NCBI GenBank assembly: GCA_965247255.1
Contig: CBDFGS010000013.1
Location: 124,001 to 188,000 of the forward strand
DNA: 64,000 nucleotides
Direction: 5' to 3'
Source: CBDFGS01 sp965247255
GTDB lineage: Bacteria > Chloroflexota > Dehalococcoidia > Lucifugimonadales > CAUZJF01
In this document: piece by piece, positions 1 to 7,435 of the stretch
How positions within the stretch are numbered: position 1 is the first letter of the stretch
Layout of the letters: every line of letters begins with the position of its first letter
The notes under the pieces: model-generated
Databases searched by the model: none
Seen by the model: only the letters and a program-made list of their open reading frames with translations
What the model was told of the DNA's origin: nothing
Translations under genes and position numbers: made by a program

Positions 1-140
1 ATCCTATTCTCCATAATACATGTTGGGCTCTGTAGCACGTGCCAGATGTAGTTCCAGTAGCCGTTCGCTGCGGCCGCAACGGTCTGCTGCTCGTGGAGGT
101 ACAGTTTCGGTTCGGCCAAGTCGATGCGCTCAACAATCAT
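1..140 (-). CDS. 5' end of an unrecognised protein, running off the window
   Basis: An open frame on the minus strand starts with ATG at 140 and continues past position 1. The visible 46 residues begin MIVERIDLAEPKLYLHEQQT and include an aromatic stretch near residues 33-38 (YWNYIW). I do not recognise it. The same frame is open upstream of this ATG back to the end of the lipoprotein gene at 193, so the true start could lie further up. No clear ribosome binding site precedes the ATG. It is placed head to tail with the lipoprotein gene and might be co-transcribed with it. Confidence 0.35.
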   Translation of the reverse strand, partial: MIVERIDLAEPKLYLHEQQTVAAAANGYWNYIWHVLQSPTCIMENR

Positions 141-192
141 GGCGGCAGGGGATCCAAGCTGGGAACTGAAGCTACCGGCGTCGCCCAACCAG

Positions 193-828
193 TCACAGTC
201 TGCTTGCAATCAGCCGGGCAAGCCGCTCAATTCCGTCCATGGGCACGAGGGGTTGTTGGCCTTCCGGCTGCGCGGTGTGCAGCGGTATGACCTTGTCACC
301 CTTTATGAATACGAGTGAACCTCCCAGTCCCTGATCGTTTATTAAGACCTGGGCGGACGCTTCGCCAATTTGGGGGTCCATGTCCTGCATCCCTGGAGTC
401 GCCATCTTCAACTTCTCATAGTGGCTGCGTGCCGAAGACACGGAATCAAAGTCGACCACCGAGAATGACAGAGCTTTGGTACCGTCGCCTGAGGTCAAGG
501 TCAGTCCGTACCAGCTCTCTATGTTCTCAACTTGCGACGGGTCGGCACGATTCGTCAGCTCCCTGAAGTCTCGGTACTGAGCCTCTACGGAGTCCTTAGA
601 GGCCACGAATGAAGACACGTCCTCTATCGTCATCAACTCCCTGAAGGCATCCTCCGTGAGCGGCGAACCTCCGGGCTGGTTTTCAGCGCTTGCGGCCGGC
701 GTCTTCGTCGCCGTAGATGTCGGCGGCTCGACCTTGGACCCGCAGCTCAAAATCACTAGCGCTGAAACCGCAACGAGCGCGACCCCGAAACCCACCCTAC
801 GCTTATTAACCCCGTATCCATTCGCCAT
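193..828 (-). CDS. Predicted secreted lipoprotein, unknown function
   Basis: 211 residues. A basic N-terminus (KRR) is followed by a hydrophobic segment and a lipobox-like ILSC near residue 29, which predicts signal peptidase II processing and membrane anchoring. A Ser/Thr/Pro/Ala-rich linker (about residues 33-52) leads to a soluble domain of about 155 residues with no motif I recognise. AGGAGA lies about 11 bases upstream of the ATG. Linkers of this kind also occur in the other lipoproteins of this window. Function unknown. It may share a transcript with the partial gene to its left. Confidence 0.75.
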   Translation of the reverse strand: MANGYGVNKRRVGFGVALVAVSALVILSCGSKVEPPTSTATKTPAASAENQPGGSPLTEDAFRELMTIEDVSSFVASKDSVEAQYRDFRELTNRADPSQVENIESWYGLTLTSGDGTKALSFSVVDFDSVSSARSHYEKLKMATPGMQDMDPQIGEASAQVLINDQGLGGSLVFIKGDKVIPLHTAQPEGQQPLVPMDGIERLARLIASRL

Positions 829-1302
829 CCGGATCGTGTTCTCCTAGTCTGTATCCAAAGAAATCTGCCCGAACTTTGACAATGCACCATCCTCTACGAT
901 CGCTATGATATTTTCAGTTACGCATGCCGTCAATATCCACGTCAGCTCCCAAGGTATTTTAGCGGCGTCGTGAACGACGCTCGATAGTTGGAGCCCTTTT
1001 AATTGATTACATGCCAACTGGGCAAATCAATAGATAGCGCCGGGCGCAATAGCGCCTATGGCGAATCGGGAGGCGCGGAGCACCCTGGAATTCCTCGCGA
1101 GGTTGGGTGCCGGTGTTGAGGAAAGCGGACACAGAAGGCGACCTCAAAGTGGAAAAACTCTTATCATCGACTCCAGTAGCTCTGTTAACCCTCGCCAGTA
1201 CGTCGTAGATGGTCATGTCAGGGACGCCGAGACCGGAGATCTGACTTAGGCCGGCCTACGCCGGGCACCTCCTCGAGCGCGTCAAACTCGCCGGAGCTGC
1301 CT
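829..1302. other. Intergenic stretch with no gene recognised
   Basis: Only short open frames occur here, on both strands, and none has a ribosome binding site or family resemblance. The part next to 829 should hold the promoter of the minus-strand lipoprotein gene, but I found no convincing -35/-10 pair. A copy of the local hairpin repeat follows at 1303. Confidence 0.5.
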
Positions 1303-1360
1303 GAGAGTCCCCAGATCACCGCAGGTTCCCTGACCGGGGTCACTTCCGGGCATCGGCCCC
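1303..1360 (+). repeat. Dispersed hairpin repeat, copy R1
   Basis: One of at least eight related intergenic segments in the first 10.6 kb. General plan: GGAGTCCCC, a spacer of about 10 bases, GGGACTCC or its variant GGTTCCC, then CCGGGTTCACTTCTGAGC and a CCCC. This copy keeps AGTCCCC, CAGGTTCCC, GTCACTTCCGGG and CGGCCCC. The hairpin pairing is degraded (AGTCCCC against GGTTCCC). Confidence 0.6.
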
Positions 1361-1403
1361 GTCGAGCGATGACTGAAGGCCGCTACAACGGGGGCCTTCG
1401 ACG

Positions 1404-2248
1404 TCAAGGCCGCCTTTTTGCCAAGATCCTCGTCGCAAAGCCTAGCAGCAATATTCCGAGGAGCGCTGCCGCTCCGAAGACACTGTGTGGCAGTGCCACG
1501 CCACCGACACCCGGCGGCTCCACCGGGGAGAAGAGGAATTCGATTCTCGAGTAGTAGATATCGGTACGGCCCTCGAACCCCGAGTCGGTGCCGACGATCA
1601 ACCAGGCCTGGCCTTGGCCGTCGGTGGCAACCTGCAACGGGCGGCCGTCGTTGACCAGAGTCTTGATCTTGAACTTATCGTCTGTGACCTCGGGGCTTGC
1701 GACGTTGCCAAGGTTGATCATCGCGTCGCCCTCGCTGGCCTGATTGCCTTTGTCGATATTCATCCGAAGCCATCCTGCGGCATCTCCAGCAAACATCGGC
1801 TCAACCAGGGAAACTCCCGCCTTGACGAAAACGCTCTCACCGGGCGAGCCACCGATACCGAACGACCCGGCGGGAACATTTGTGGCGATGTCCAAGGAGA
1901 TGGTCACCTGGTACACAGCTCCAGGCCTAAGTCCCGCCACCTGTCGCTTGAGGAACATAAAGAGATCGTCGCTGCGGTTGTGTCCTTGGAGGAATATCCC
2001 GTTCCCGATCAGGCCTTCCGGCAGGGGTCGGAAGCCGGAATCAAGCTCGTATATTTCCATGTCTGCGTCGGCCGGCAGGTCGGCGAACCCCGTCGTCCAG
2101 CCTTCATCGTCGTTATCGAAGGTGAAGGTGAACTCGATTCCTCCAGTCGATTGGGCGAAGACCGTCTTCGCGCTCCGAGCAGGACCAGCGCTAAGGCTAT
2201 CAAGCTCAATCCAACTCCGACTCGCTTCAGCGTTGTGCTCCGTGCCAT
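1404..2248 (-). pseudogene. Secreted protein with C-terminal membrane anchor, broken by a frameshift
   Basis: The ATG at 2248, preceded by GAGAGGAG, opens a typical signal peptide (MARSTTLKRVGVGLSLIALA, then LVLLGA). That frame then becomes meaningless. A +1/-1 shift near 2165 continues into a coherent frame that starts KTVFAQ and runs to the stop at 1404. Joined, they give a protein of about 280 residues. Signal peptidase I would cut after VFA, followed by a beta-rich extracellular domain with several Asp/Gly-rich loops. The C-terminus has Pro-Gly-Val-Gly-Gly, a hydrophobic helix of about 20 residues and a basic tail (AKRRP). This resembles PEP-CTERM-like sorting signals. The shift is either a sequencing error or a real inactivation. 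Function unknown. Confidence 0.6.
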
Positions 2249-2304
2249 TGGATGACTCCTCTCGGTAGCTCCAGAAAACGCGGGCCCAGCGCACGACGCA
2301 CCAC

Positions 2305-2360
2305 GGAGTCCCCAAACCTTCGCAGGTTCCCTAGTCGGGTTCATCACGTGAAGCTTCCCC
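2305..2360 (+). repeat. Dispersed hairpin repeat, copy R2
   Basis: Begins GGAGTCCCC, then CAGGTTCCCTAGTCGGGTTCA and a terminal CCCC. It lies just upstream of the frameshifted secreted-protein gene, probably inside its 5' leader or promoter. The stem is partly degraded. Confidence 0.6.
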
Positions 2361-2412
2361 CTCTGGCGTCGCTTTTCCACATTGACGCTCGCCTCTAACG
2401 CCTTGCGCCTGC

Positions 2413-2470
2413 GGAGTCCCCAACCCTGCCCGGAACTCCCGACGCGGTTCACTCTGTAGCATCGGCCCCC
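2413..2470 (+). repeat. Dispersed hairpin repeat, copy R3
   Basis: GGAGTCCCC pairs imperfectly with GGAACTCC and is followed by GGTTCACT and CATCGGCCCCC. It is the second of three copies packed between 2305 and 2551. Confidence 0.6.
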
Positions 2471-2494
2471 GAGGGACTTCCAACGCTGTTATTC

Positions 2495-2551
2495 GGAGTC
2501 CCCAAACTCACACGGGACTCCCGACCAGGTTCACTCTGCTGCTGCGTCCCC
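2495..2551 (+). repeat. Dispersed hairpin repeat, copy R4
   Basis: One of the two best-preserved stems: GGAGTCCC pairs with GGGACTCC across a 10-base loop, followed by GACCAGGTTCACTCTG and CCCC. It lies between the rhodanese gene end and copy R3. Confidence 0.65.
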
Positions 2552-2576
2552 ACCAGGCTCAACGGTGGTTCGATCG

Positions 2577-2900
2577 TCACCTGACCCATTCTCCTTCTAG
2601 GGGATATCCAGCCTCCTCCCAATCCGCAATGCCGCCAGCGTAGCGACGAACATTGCTGTAACCGGCACGCTCCAACAGCATGAATGCATATTTGCTAGCC
2701 GCGCAGCCCTCGTCAGAGCAGTAAAGCACGATCTCGTCACCCGGATCCAGAATGTCTTTTGCGGCTTGTGGCGCGGTAATGTTGAGGGAGCCTGGGATAC
2801 GCTTGGCCTGGAACGCCCACTCGCCGAGCACCATCGCCAGCTTGAAGTCGTCCCCCCGATCCAGTTTCTCCTTCAATTGCTCACGGCTTATCAAGTTCAT
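2577..2900 (-). CDS. Single-domain rhodanese-like protein
   Basis: 107 residues, the usual length of a single rhodanese domain. The active-site loop follows IVLYC, with Cys61 as the expected persulfide-carrying residue (loop CSDEGCAAS). The C-terminal GGIADWEEAGYPLEG matches the family's GG..W...G.P pattern. It probably transfers sulfane sulfur to an acceptor such as thiols or a sulfur-relay protein in the cytoplasm, since no signal peptide is seen. msrB lies 91 bp upstream on the same strand, so the two may form a small sulfur or oxidative-stress unit. Confidence 0.9.
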   Translation of the reverse strand: MNLISREQLKEKLDRGDDFKLAMVLGEWAFQAKRIPGSLNITAPQAAKDILDPGDEIVLYCSDEGCAASKYAFMLLERAGYSNVRRYAGGIADWEEAGYPLEGEWVR

Positions 2901-2991
2901 CTAGAGCTGGCCTCCTATTGCTTACCTGAGGATCAGTTCCTTCTTCGTTTGCCGTCGTGACGTCAGAGGCATAGCGTCTCTTTGCCGCCAA

Positions 2992-3387
2992 CTATTCTGG
3001 TGCACCCCTCGTGGATGGCTCCGCCGCGACGAATTTCATCGAGAGGGAGTTTACGCAATGGCGGGTGTTTGTCGGGGTGAACCCTTCACCCTGAAAAACG
3101 TGGCCAAGGTGGCCGCCGCAATTGGCGCACTCGATCTCGATTCGCATACCCTCGGGGTCGGGTAACCGATTCACTGCCCCCGGTATCTCTTGGTCGAACG
3201 CCGGCCATCCACAGTGAGCGTCGAACTTATCGTCGGAACGATATAGCTCTGCTTCGCACCGGCGGCAAACGTAAACGCCTACCTTATAGAAGTCATCGTA
3301 CTTTCCGGTGAAGGGTCGTTCAGTGCCCTTCCGTTCGATTACGAAGCGTTCCTCCGGAGATAGCGGGGTGTAGTTCGAAGTTTTCAT
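2992..3387 (-). CDS. msrB: Peptide-methionine (R)-S-oxide reductase
   Basis: 131 residues, full length for MsrB. It reduces methionine-R-sulfoxide in oxidised proteins using thioredoxin. The structural zinc site is visible as two CxxC pairs (Cys41/Cys44 and Cys87/Cys90). The catalytic cysteine is Cys111 in TRHCVNS, preceded by the GGHLGHVF stretch typical of the family. It is a cysteine form, not selenocysteine. No signal peptide, so it is cytoplasmic. It is followed on the same strand by the rhodanese-like gene. Confidence 0.95.
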   Translation of the reverse strand: MKTSNYTPLSPEERFVIERKGTERPFTGKYDDFYKVGVYVCRRCEAELYRSDDKFDAHCGWPAFDQEIPGAVNRLPDPEGMRIEIECANCGGHLGHVFQGEGFTPTNTRHCVNSLSMKFVAAEPSTRGAPE

Positions 3388-3430
3388 GGTACAAGTCTAG
3401 CAAACTCGGCTCAGAGTAGGCAGTAGGTAC

Positions 3431-3476
3431 CCAGTCCTACCAGGTTCCCCGACCGGTTCCTTCCGGGCTCTGCCCC
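3431..3476 (+). repeat. Dispersed hairpin repeat, degraded copy R5
   Basis: Retains CAGTCCT, CAGGTTCCCCGACCGGTTC and CTTCCGGGCTCTGCCCC. The first stem arm is poorly kept. It lies upstream of msrB, between msrB and the divergent Rieske gene. Confidence 0.5.
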
Positions 3477-3575
3477 AAATTGAGCGATCTCACCGACCCG
3501 ATTCGGAGCCATCGCTCACTCCCGACCTGCTGAATTCGCCCGCGCGCGAGACTCCACAAGAGTCAGGCTCCTCGC

Positions 3576-3581
3576 TATAAT
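3576..3581 (+). promoter_or_regulatory. Probable -10 box for the Rieske/CMD genes
   Basis: A perfect TATAAT sits 73 bases before the Rieske ATG. No good -35 is seen 17 bases upstream (CCACAA). A short inverted repeat GACTC-CACAA-GAGTC lies over that region and could be an operator. Confidence 0.4.
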
Positions 3582-3654
3582 GGCGGCACACACGACGGAC
3601 GGGTTCAAGTTCTGGGCAGCCGCGATCTTGTGAGTTGTCCACGGGAGGTGTTCA

Positions 3655-3966
3655 ATGGCGGAGTTCGTTCAGGCGGCAAAAGTGGGAGAGCTCGCACCCG
3701 GAGAAATGAAGGTGATTGAGGCAGGGGATCAGGCCATAGTCCTGGTCAACGTCGACGGAAAGCTCTACGCGCTCGACAACGAATGTACCCACGCAGGATG
3801 CGACCTGGCTGACGGCGAATTGGACGAGAACACCTTGGAATGCTCCTGCCACGGAAGCAGGTTCAACGTAGTGACCGGAGCCGTAGAAAACCCTCCTGCG
3901 GACGAGCCAGTACCGACGTACGCCGTGAACATAGAGGGGGACGACGTTCTGATTGGCTTGGCCTAA
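3655..3966 (+). CDS. Rieske-type [2Fe-2S] ferredoxin
   Basis: 103 residues, a stand-alone Rieske domain. Iron-sulfur ligands are Cys44 and His46 (CTH) and Cys63 and His66 (CSCH), spaced as in Rieske ferredoxins of the NirD/BphF type. No membrane anchor, so it is a soluble electron carrier. Strong ribosome binding site (GGGAGGTG) before the ATG. A CMD-family gene starts 47 bases downstream and is likely co-transcribed. No oxygenase partner is present nearby, so the acceptor is unknown. Confidence 0.92.
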   Translation: MAEFVQAAKVGELAPGEMKVIEAGDQAIVLVNVDGKLYALDNECTHAGCDLADGELDENTLECSCHGSRFNVVTGAVENPPADEPVPTYAVNIEGDDVLIGLA

Positions 3967-4012
3967 CACCTGGCCAGGCTGTTTCGTCTACGGGAATCCT
4001 GAGAGGAATAAC

Positions 4013-4564
4013 ATGGCACGATTGCCCTACGCTTCCAGAGAAGACCTGCCGGGGGACAAGCAAAGGTCGTATGACCACATCGTCGAGACACGGGCCAGCG
4101 CCGAATCCGTACAGGGAATGCCGCACTCCTTTCGGGCCCTTTTTAATAGTCCGGACGCCGCAGAGGCTGTCGCCGCCCTCGGGGAGTATCTCCGATTCAA
4201 GTCGCCACTCGACCCGATAGTACGCGAGACTGCGATTCTGGCCGTGGCTCACGAGCTGGATAGCCGGTATGAGTGGGCTCACCACGAGCCCATAGCACGA
4301 AGAGTTGGTGTCCGGGACGAAGTCATAGAGTCGATCAGAAGTGGTAGGGCACCGATGGGACTGCCTGCGAAAGAAGGTGTGTTCGCACAGGCCTCTAAGG
4401 AATTGGCGGGGAAGGGCACGCTATCGGAGCGCACCTTCCAGGCGATCCTACACCTTCTCGGCCCTCAGCGGACCGTAGACCTAGTCGTGCTAATCGGCTA
4501 CTACGTGATGCTTGCCGGCGCTCTTAACGCGCTCGACGTCGAGCTGGAGTCGGGGTCAGAGTAG
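4013..4564 (+). CDS. Carboxymuconolactone decarboxylase (AhpD-like) family protein
   Basis: 183 residues from the ATG at 4013, chosen because GAGAGGAA precedes it. An earlier in-frame ATG at 3953 overlaps the Rieske gene and has no such site. The helical core (about residues 40-110: LFNSPDAAEAVAALGEYLRF, then an ETAILAVAHELDSRYEWAHHE stretch) matches the CMD fold. The usual AhpD CxxC pair is absent, so thiol peroxidase activity is unlikely. The EWAHHE segment with its two histidines may form the active site. It follows the Rieske gene closely, and the pair may act in oxidative or aromatic metabolism (inference). Confidence 0.8.
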   Translation: MARLPYASREDLPGDKQRSYDHIVETRASAESVQGMPHSFRALFNSPDAAEAVAALGEYLRFKSPLDPIVRETAILAVAHELDSRYEWAHHEPIARRVGVRDEVIESIRSGRAPMGLPAKEGVFAQASKELAGKGTLSERTFQAILHLLGPQRTVDLVVLIGYYVMLAGALNALDVELESGSE

Positions 4565-4727
4565 AGTAGGATCACGCCTATTAGGAGGGGACCGTAAGCC
4601 TTCCCGCGTCCGCTCCATCTAAGCGGCGCGGCACGATGTCCCGATAGCATCGGCTAAGTTCATCTGAACTCGAAGGCCGCTAAGGGGTGATCCCTGATCC
4701 CGTAGGTGCGGCAGTGGGAGGGATTAG

Positions 4728-5420
4728 ATGAAGACCAACTACATCGCACACGACGAGACGTACAAGAGACGCAAAGCCGAGGGGCGGCCTGGATGGTCAG
4801 ACTCCGAGACCCTAGCTGAGAATCTCGCTACGCTGGAAGAAATTCTTCAGGCCAGCTATGTCCCGAGGAACGGGAAGCTCCTTGAACTGGGGTGCGGAGC
4901 CGGGGATCTCGCACTGTGGTTCGCAGGGAAAAGGTACGACGCTCACGGCGTGGACATCGCGCCCACCGCGATTGCCTGGGCGCAGGAGAAAGCGAAGGAG
5001 CGAAACTTAGAAGCGGACTTTCGAGTCGGTAACGTTCTAGATCTCCGTGATTTCGCCGACGACTATTTTGAGTTCGTTCTGGATGGACACTGCTTCCATT
5101 GCATTATTGGAGACGACCGGAGTCTCTTCCTGACTAGCGCTCGTCGTGTGCTAAAACCCGGTGGGGTTTTCCAGGTAGAGACCATGTGTGGAGACCCTGG
5201 CAACAGAGACAAAGAATTACGAAAGCACTTTGAACCCAAGTCGCGTTGCGTGATCTTCGATGGCGTTGCGACTCGTTACCTTGGGTTAGCGGAGGACATC
5301 CTGACGGAAATCAAAGAAGCTGGCTTCCGAATACTTGACTGGAGAGTTAGGCCGCGAAGAGACAAAGGAAACGATATCGACACGCTGTTAGTGAGCGCGA
5401 CAAACCGCTGGAGTCCCTAG
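4728..5420 (+). CDS. Class I SAM-dependent methyltransferase
   Basis: 230 residues. Motif I is LLELGCGAGDLALWF near residues 50-64, motif II is the acidic HGVDIAP, and a later LKPGGVFQVE strand completes the Rossmann-like core. Substrate unknown. GGGAGGG lies ahead of the ATG. The final residues and the stop (WSP-stop) fall inside a copy of the local hairpin repeat that starts at 5410, so repeat insertion may have replaced the original C-terminus. Confidence 0.88.
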   Translation: MKTNYIAHDETYKRRKAEGRPGWSDSETLAENLATLEEILQASYVPRNGKLLELGCGAGDLALWFAGKRYDAHGVDIAPTAIAWAQEKAKERNLEADFRVGNVLDLRDFADDYFEFVLDGHCFHCIIGDDRSLFLTSARRVLKPGGVFQVETMCGDPGNRDKELRKHFEPKSRCVIFDGVATRYLGLAEDILTEIKEAGFRILDWRVRPRRDKGNDIDTLLVSATNRWSP

Positions 5421-5465
5421 TCCCGGGCGGGACTCCAGACCGGGTTCACTTCTGAGCGCGTCCCC
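5410..5465 (+). repeat. Dispersed hairpin repeat, copy R6
   Basis: Best-preserved copy: GGAGTCCC and GGGACTCC form an 8-bp stem, followed by GACCGGGTTCACTTCTGAGC and TCCCC. Its first 11 bases are the last codons and stop of the methyltransferase gene. Confidence 0.7.
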
Positions 5466-5705
5466 ATGGCGAAAACCTCTTCCGACTCGTCGGCAGAGTC
5501 GGCGGATTCGAGAGTTAGGCTACCGACGATTCGAGAGCATCCCAATCGCGCCGAATCATCGTTTCACGAACGATAGCACGGCGGGTCCCGGTGGTCCCTC
5601 AGAAATCGGGTGTTAGACACAGGCTGAGACGACAGGTCTGGTCGGCGTGTGCTCCCATTGAAAGCGTGTGCGGGCCATACCACGCTAACGTGGACCCCCC
5701 GGTCG

Positions 5706-6989
5706 CTACGGTGACTCGGCCGGCGGCACCTTGTGAATGAAGTTCCGCTTGACGTCGGCTAGAAAAATCTCGCCGATTCCGTTCACTACCAGGGATGCGA
5801 TATCGCCTAGGGTGGCTGTGTGGACCCTTACCACCCCTGTCTCGGACGAGGCTACGGTCTCGCCGGCTGCCACCGTGCTGATGACGCCCGTGGCGACATC
5901 CACTTTGCGAACGATGATGCCGCCGTCGGCGATGTAGAGGTTCCCCTGGGGACCCACCGCTACGCTTTCGGGCAAGCGGAGTTCTGCGGCGGTGGCCGGA
6001 CCGCCGTCGCCGGAATACCCCGCTCCGATGCCCCCAATCATAGACCACCCGCCAGTTCCCGACCCGGCACGACATCCTTCACAATTCCGTTCATCCTTGT
6101 AGGTCCCGATCCCCGCCAGTGTGGCAATGAGCCCAGTGTCGGCGTCTATCCTACGGACTCGGTGGTTCTCGGTATCGGCTATGAATACGTTGTCCGTGCC
6201 GTCGACCGCGATGCCATTTGGCCCGGCGATCTGAGCATCGACAGCCGGCCCGCCGTCTCCCGACAGGCCCCTGCTTCCGTTGCCGACGATGGTGGAGATG
6301 ACGCCTGTAGCAGCGTCGACCTTTCTCACGCGATGGTTTGAAACGATGTAGATGTTGCCGCGGCTGTCCAGCACAACATCCATCGGCTCACGAACCAAGG
6401 CCTCGGTGGCGGGACCGCCGTCGCCAACCTTTCTCGACAAGCGGTCGGCAATGCCGCCACCCGCTATCGTCGTGATGATGCCCGTGGCAGCGTCCACCCT
6501 GCGAACGCGGCTATTTCCGTGGTCTGCTATGAGTACGTTCCCCCGGCCGTCCACCGCCAGCCCACGCGGGTCTCTGAAGCCGGCTGCCAACGCGGGCCCG
6601 TCATCCCCCGGCGCTGAAGTGCTTCCGCCCCCTGCTATCGTGCTGATTATGCCGCTTTGAGCCTCCACCTTGCGAACACGTTTTTCCGTGGAGATGTATA
6701 GGTTGCCTTCCTTGTCAAGAGCGAGTCCCGTGGGGGCGTAGATCCCGGAACTGAGGGCCGGACCTCCGTCGCCATTGAACTTGGCGGAGCCGGAGCCTGC
6801 GTAGATGGTGATCTCCGCCATCGCGGGGGCCGCGGCGGGTTCCTCTTCGGGGGCATCATCGGGGGCGTCCGGGGCAGCGCCGCAGGAAATCAGGGCCGTC
6901 GCAGAGGCCAGCGCGCCGAGCCATATCCCCGCGACCGCCAGCCAACGGCGTCGCGGCAGGCCTCCAACCGGAACAACCTCAATCCCCAT
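5706..6989 (-). CDS. NHL-repeat beta-propeller lipoprotein (paralogue 1)
   Basis: 427 residues from the ATG at 6989. An alternative ATG at 7025 adds 12 residues but puts charged residues ahead of a signal that already starts with RRR. A hydrophobic helix ends in a lipobox (ALISC), followed by an acidic Glu/Ala/Pro linker. The rest is repeated units of the pattern GDGGPA, P.GLALD..GNLYI, NRVRKVD..TGIITTIAG.G, i.e. about six NHL blades forming a ring-like propeller outside the membrane. Each unit includes Gly/Asp loops. NHL propellers usually bind proteins or carbohydrates, and no catalytic motif is seen. Three close paralogues lie at 7436, 22318 and 37964. A copy of the hairpin repeat lies downstream. 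Confidence 0.85.
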   Translation of the reverse strand: MGIEVVPVGGLPRRRWLAVAGIWLGALASATALISCGAAPDAPDDAPEEEPAAAPAMAEITIYAGSGSAKFNGDGGPALSSGIYAPTGLALDKEGNLYISTEKRVRKVEAQSGIISTIAGGGSTSAPGDDGPALAAGFRDPRGLAVDGRGNVLIADHGNSRVRRVDAATGIITTIAGGGIADRLSRKVGDGGPATEALVREPMDVVLDSRGNIYIVSNHRVRKVDAATGVISTIVGNGSRGLSGDGGPAVDAQIAGPNGIAVDGTDNVFIADTENHRVRRIDADTGLIATLAGIGTYKDERNCEGCRAGSGTGGWSMIGGIGAGYSGDGGPATAAELRLPESVAVGPQGNLYIADGGIIVRKVDVATGVISTVAAGETVASSETGVVRVHTATLGDIASLVVNGIGEIFLADVKRNFIHKVPPAESP

Positions 6990-7217
6990 GCCCTGCCCCC
7001 GGTCGCTGTGCCGAAACACTAGCATGGCGTGTTCGGCTAGTCAAAGGCGGTAGTCTCCAAATCCTTGAGTCTCTGGGAAAGTGGAAAACTCCCCTGAGCC
7101 GACGAGTTCTGGCTCATGAGCGTTGCCCGCGAACAACGAGCGCTAGGACACTGGGCTTGCCCATCTAATTGTGGGTGAGAAGCTGAGCGAGGCTCCTACC
7201 TGTTACAACGTCCCAGC

Positions 7218-7376
7218 CTAGATGGCGGAGACCTGTAGGGACGAGTGCAGGTCGTTGCGCCACCCGGGATGCTCGGGGCCGGCCTGCAGGATTGTGCCTG
7301 TCTGAGCGTAGGCCTTGAGGAAGCGCTCCTGGTAGTCTCGCTGGAGCCTGGTCTTTTCGGTGTTACGGGTTGTCAT
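7218..7376 (-). CDS. Short ORF resembling a truncated phage/transposon HTH protein
   Basis: 52 residues from the ATG at 7376, ending at a TAG at 7218. The segment FLKAYAQTGTILQAG resembles the first helix of helix-turn-helix domains in phage terminase small subunits and transposases (a Phe-Leu...Thr-Gly.....Ala pattern), but it breaks off before the recognition helix. It is therefore probably a remnant. It lies between two NHL-repeat genes of the same strand. Translation is unproven. Confidence 0.3.
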   Translation of the reverse strand: MTTRNTEKTRLQRDYQERFLKAYAQTGTILQAGPEHPGWRNDLHSSLQVSAI

Positions 7377-7435
7377 GGGTAATTGAGGAGCGCGATTGGC
7401 TTTCTCGAGTCGGTCCCGGTACGACCGCCTAAGGC

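Noticed and set aside
1303..2551. T-box riboswitch read from the minus strand of the hairpin repeats
   Set aside because: No AGGGTGG-type T-box core or specifier stem is present, and the copies lie both upstream and downstream of genes in either orientation.
5599..6075. A 158-codon minus-strand frame overlapping NHL paralogue 1
   Set aside because: Arg-rich low-complexity translation that is out of frame with the clear NHL repeats.
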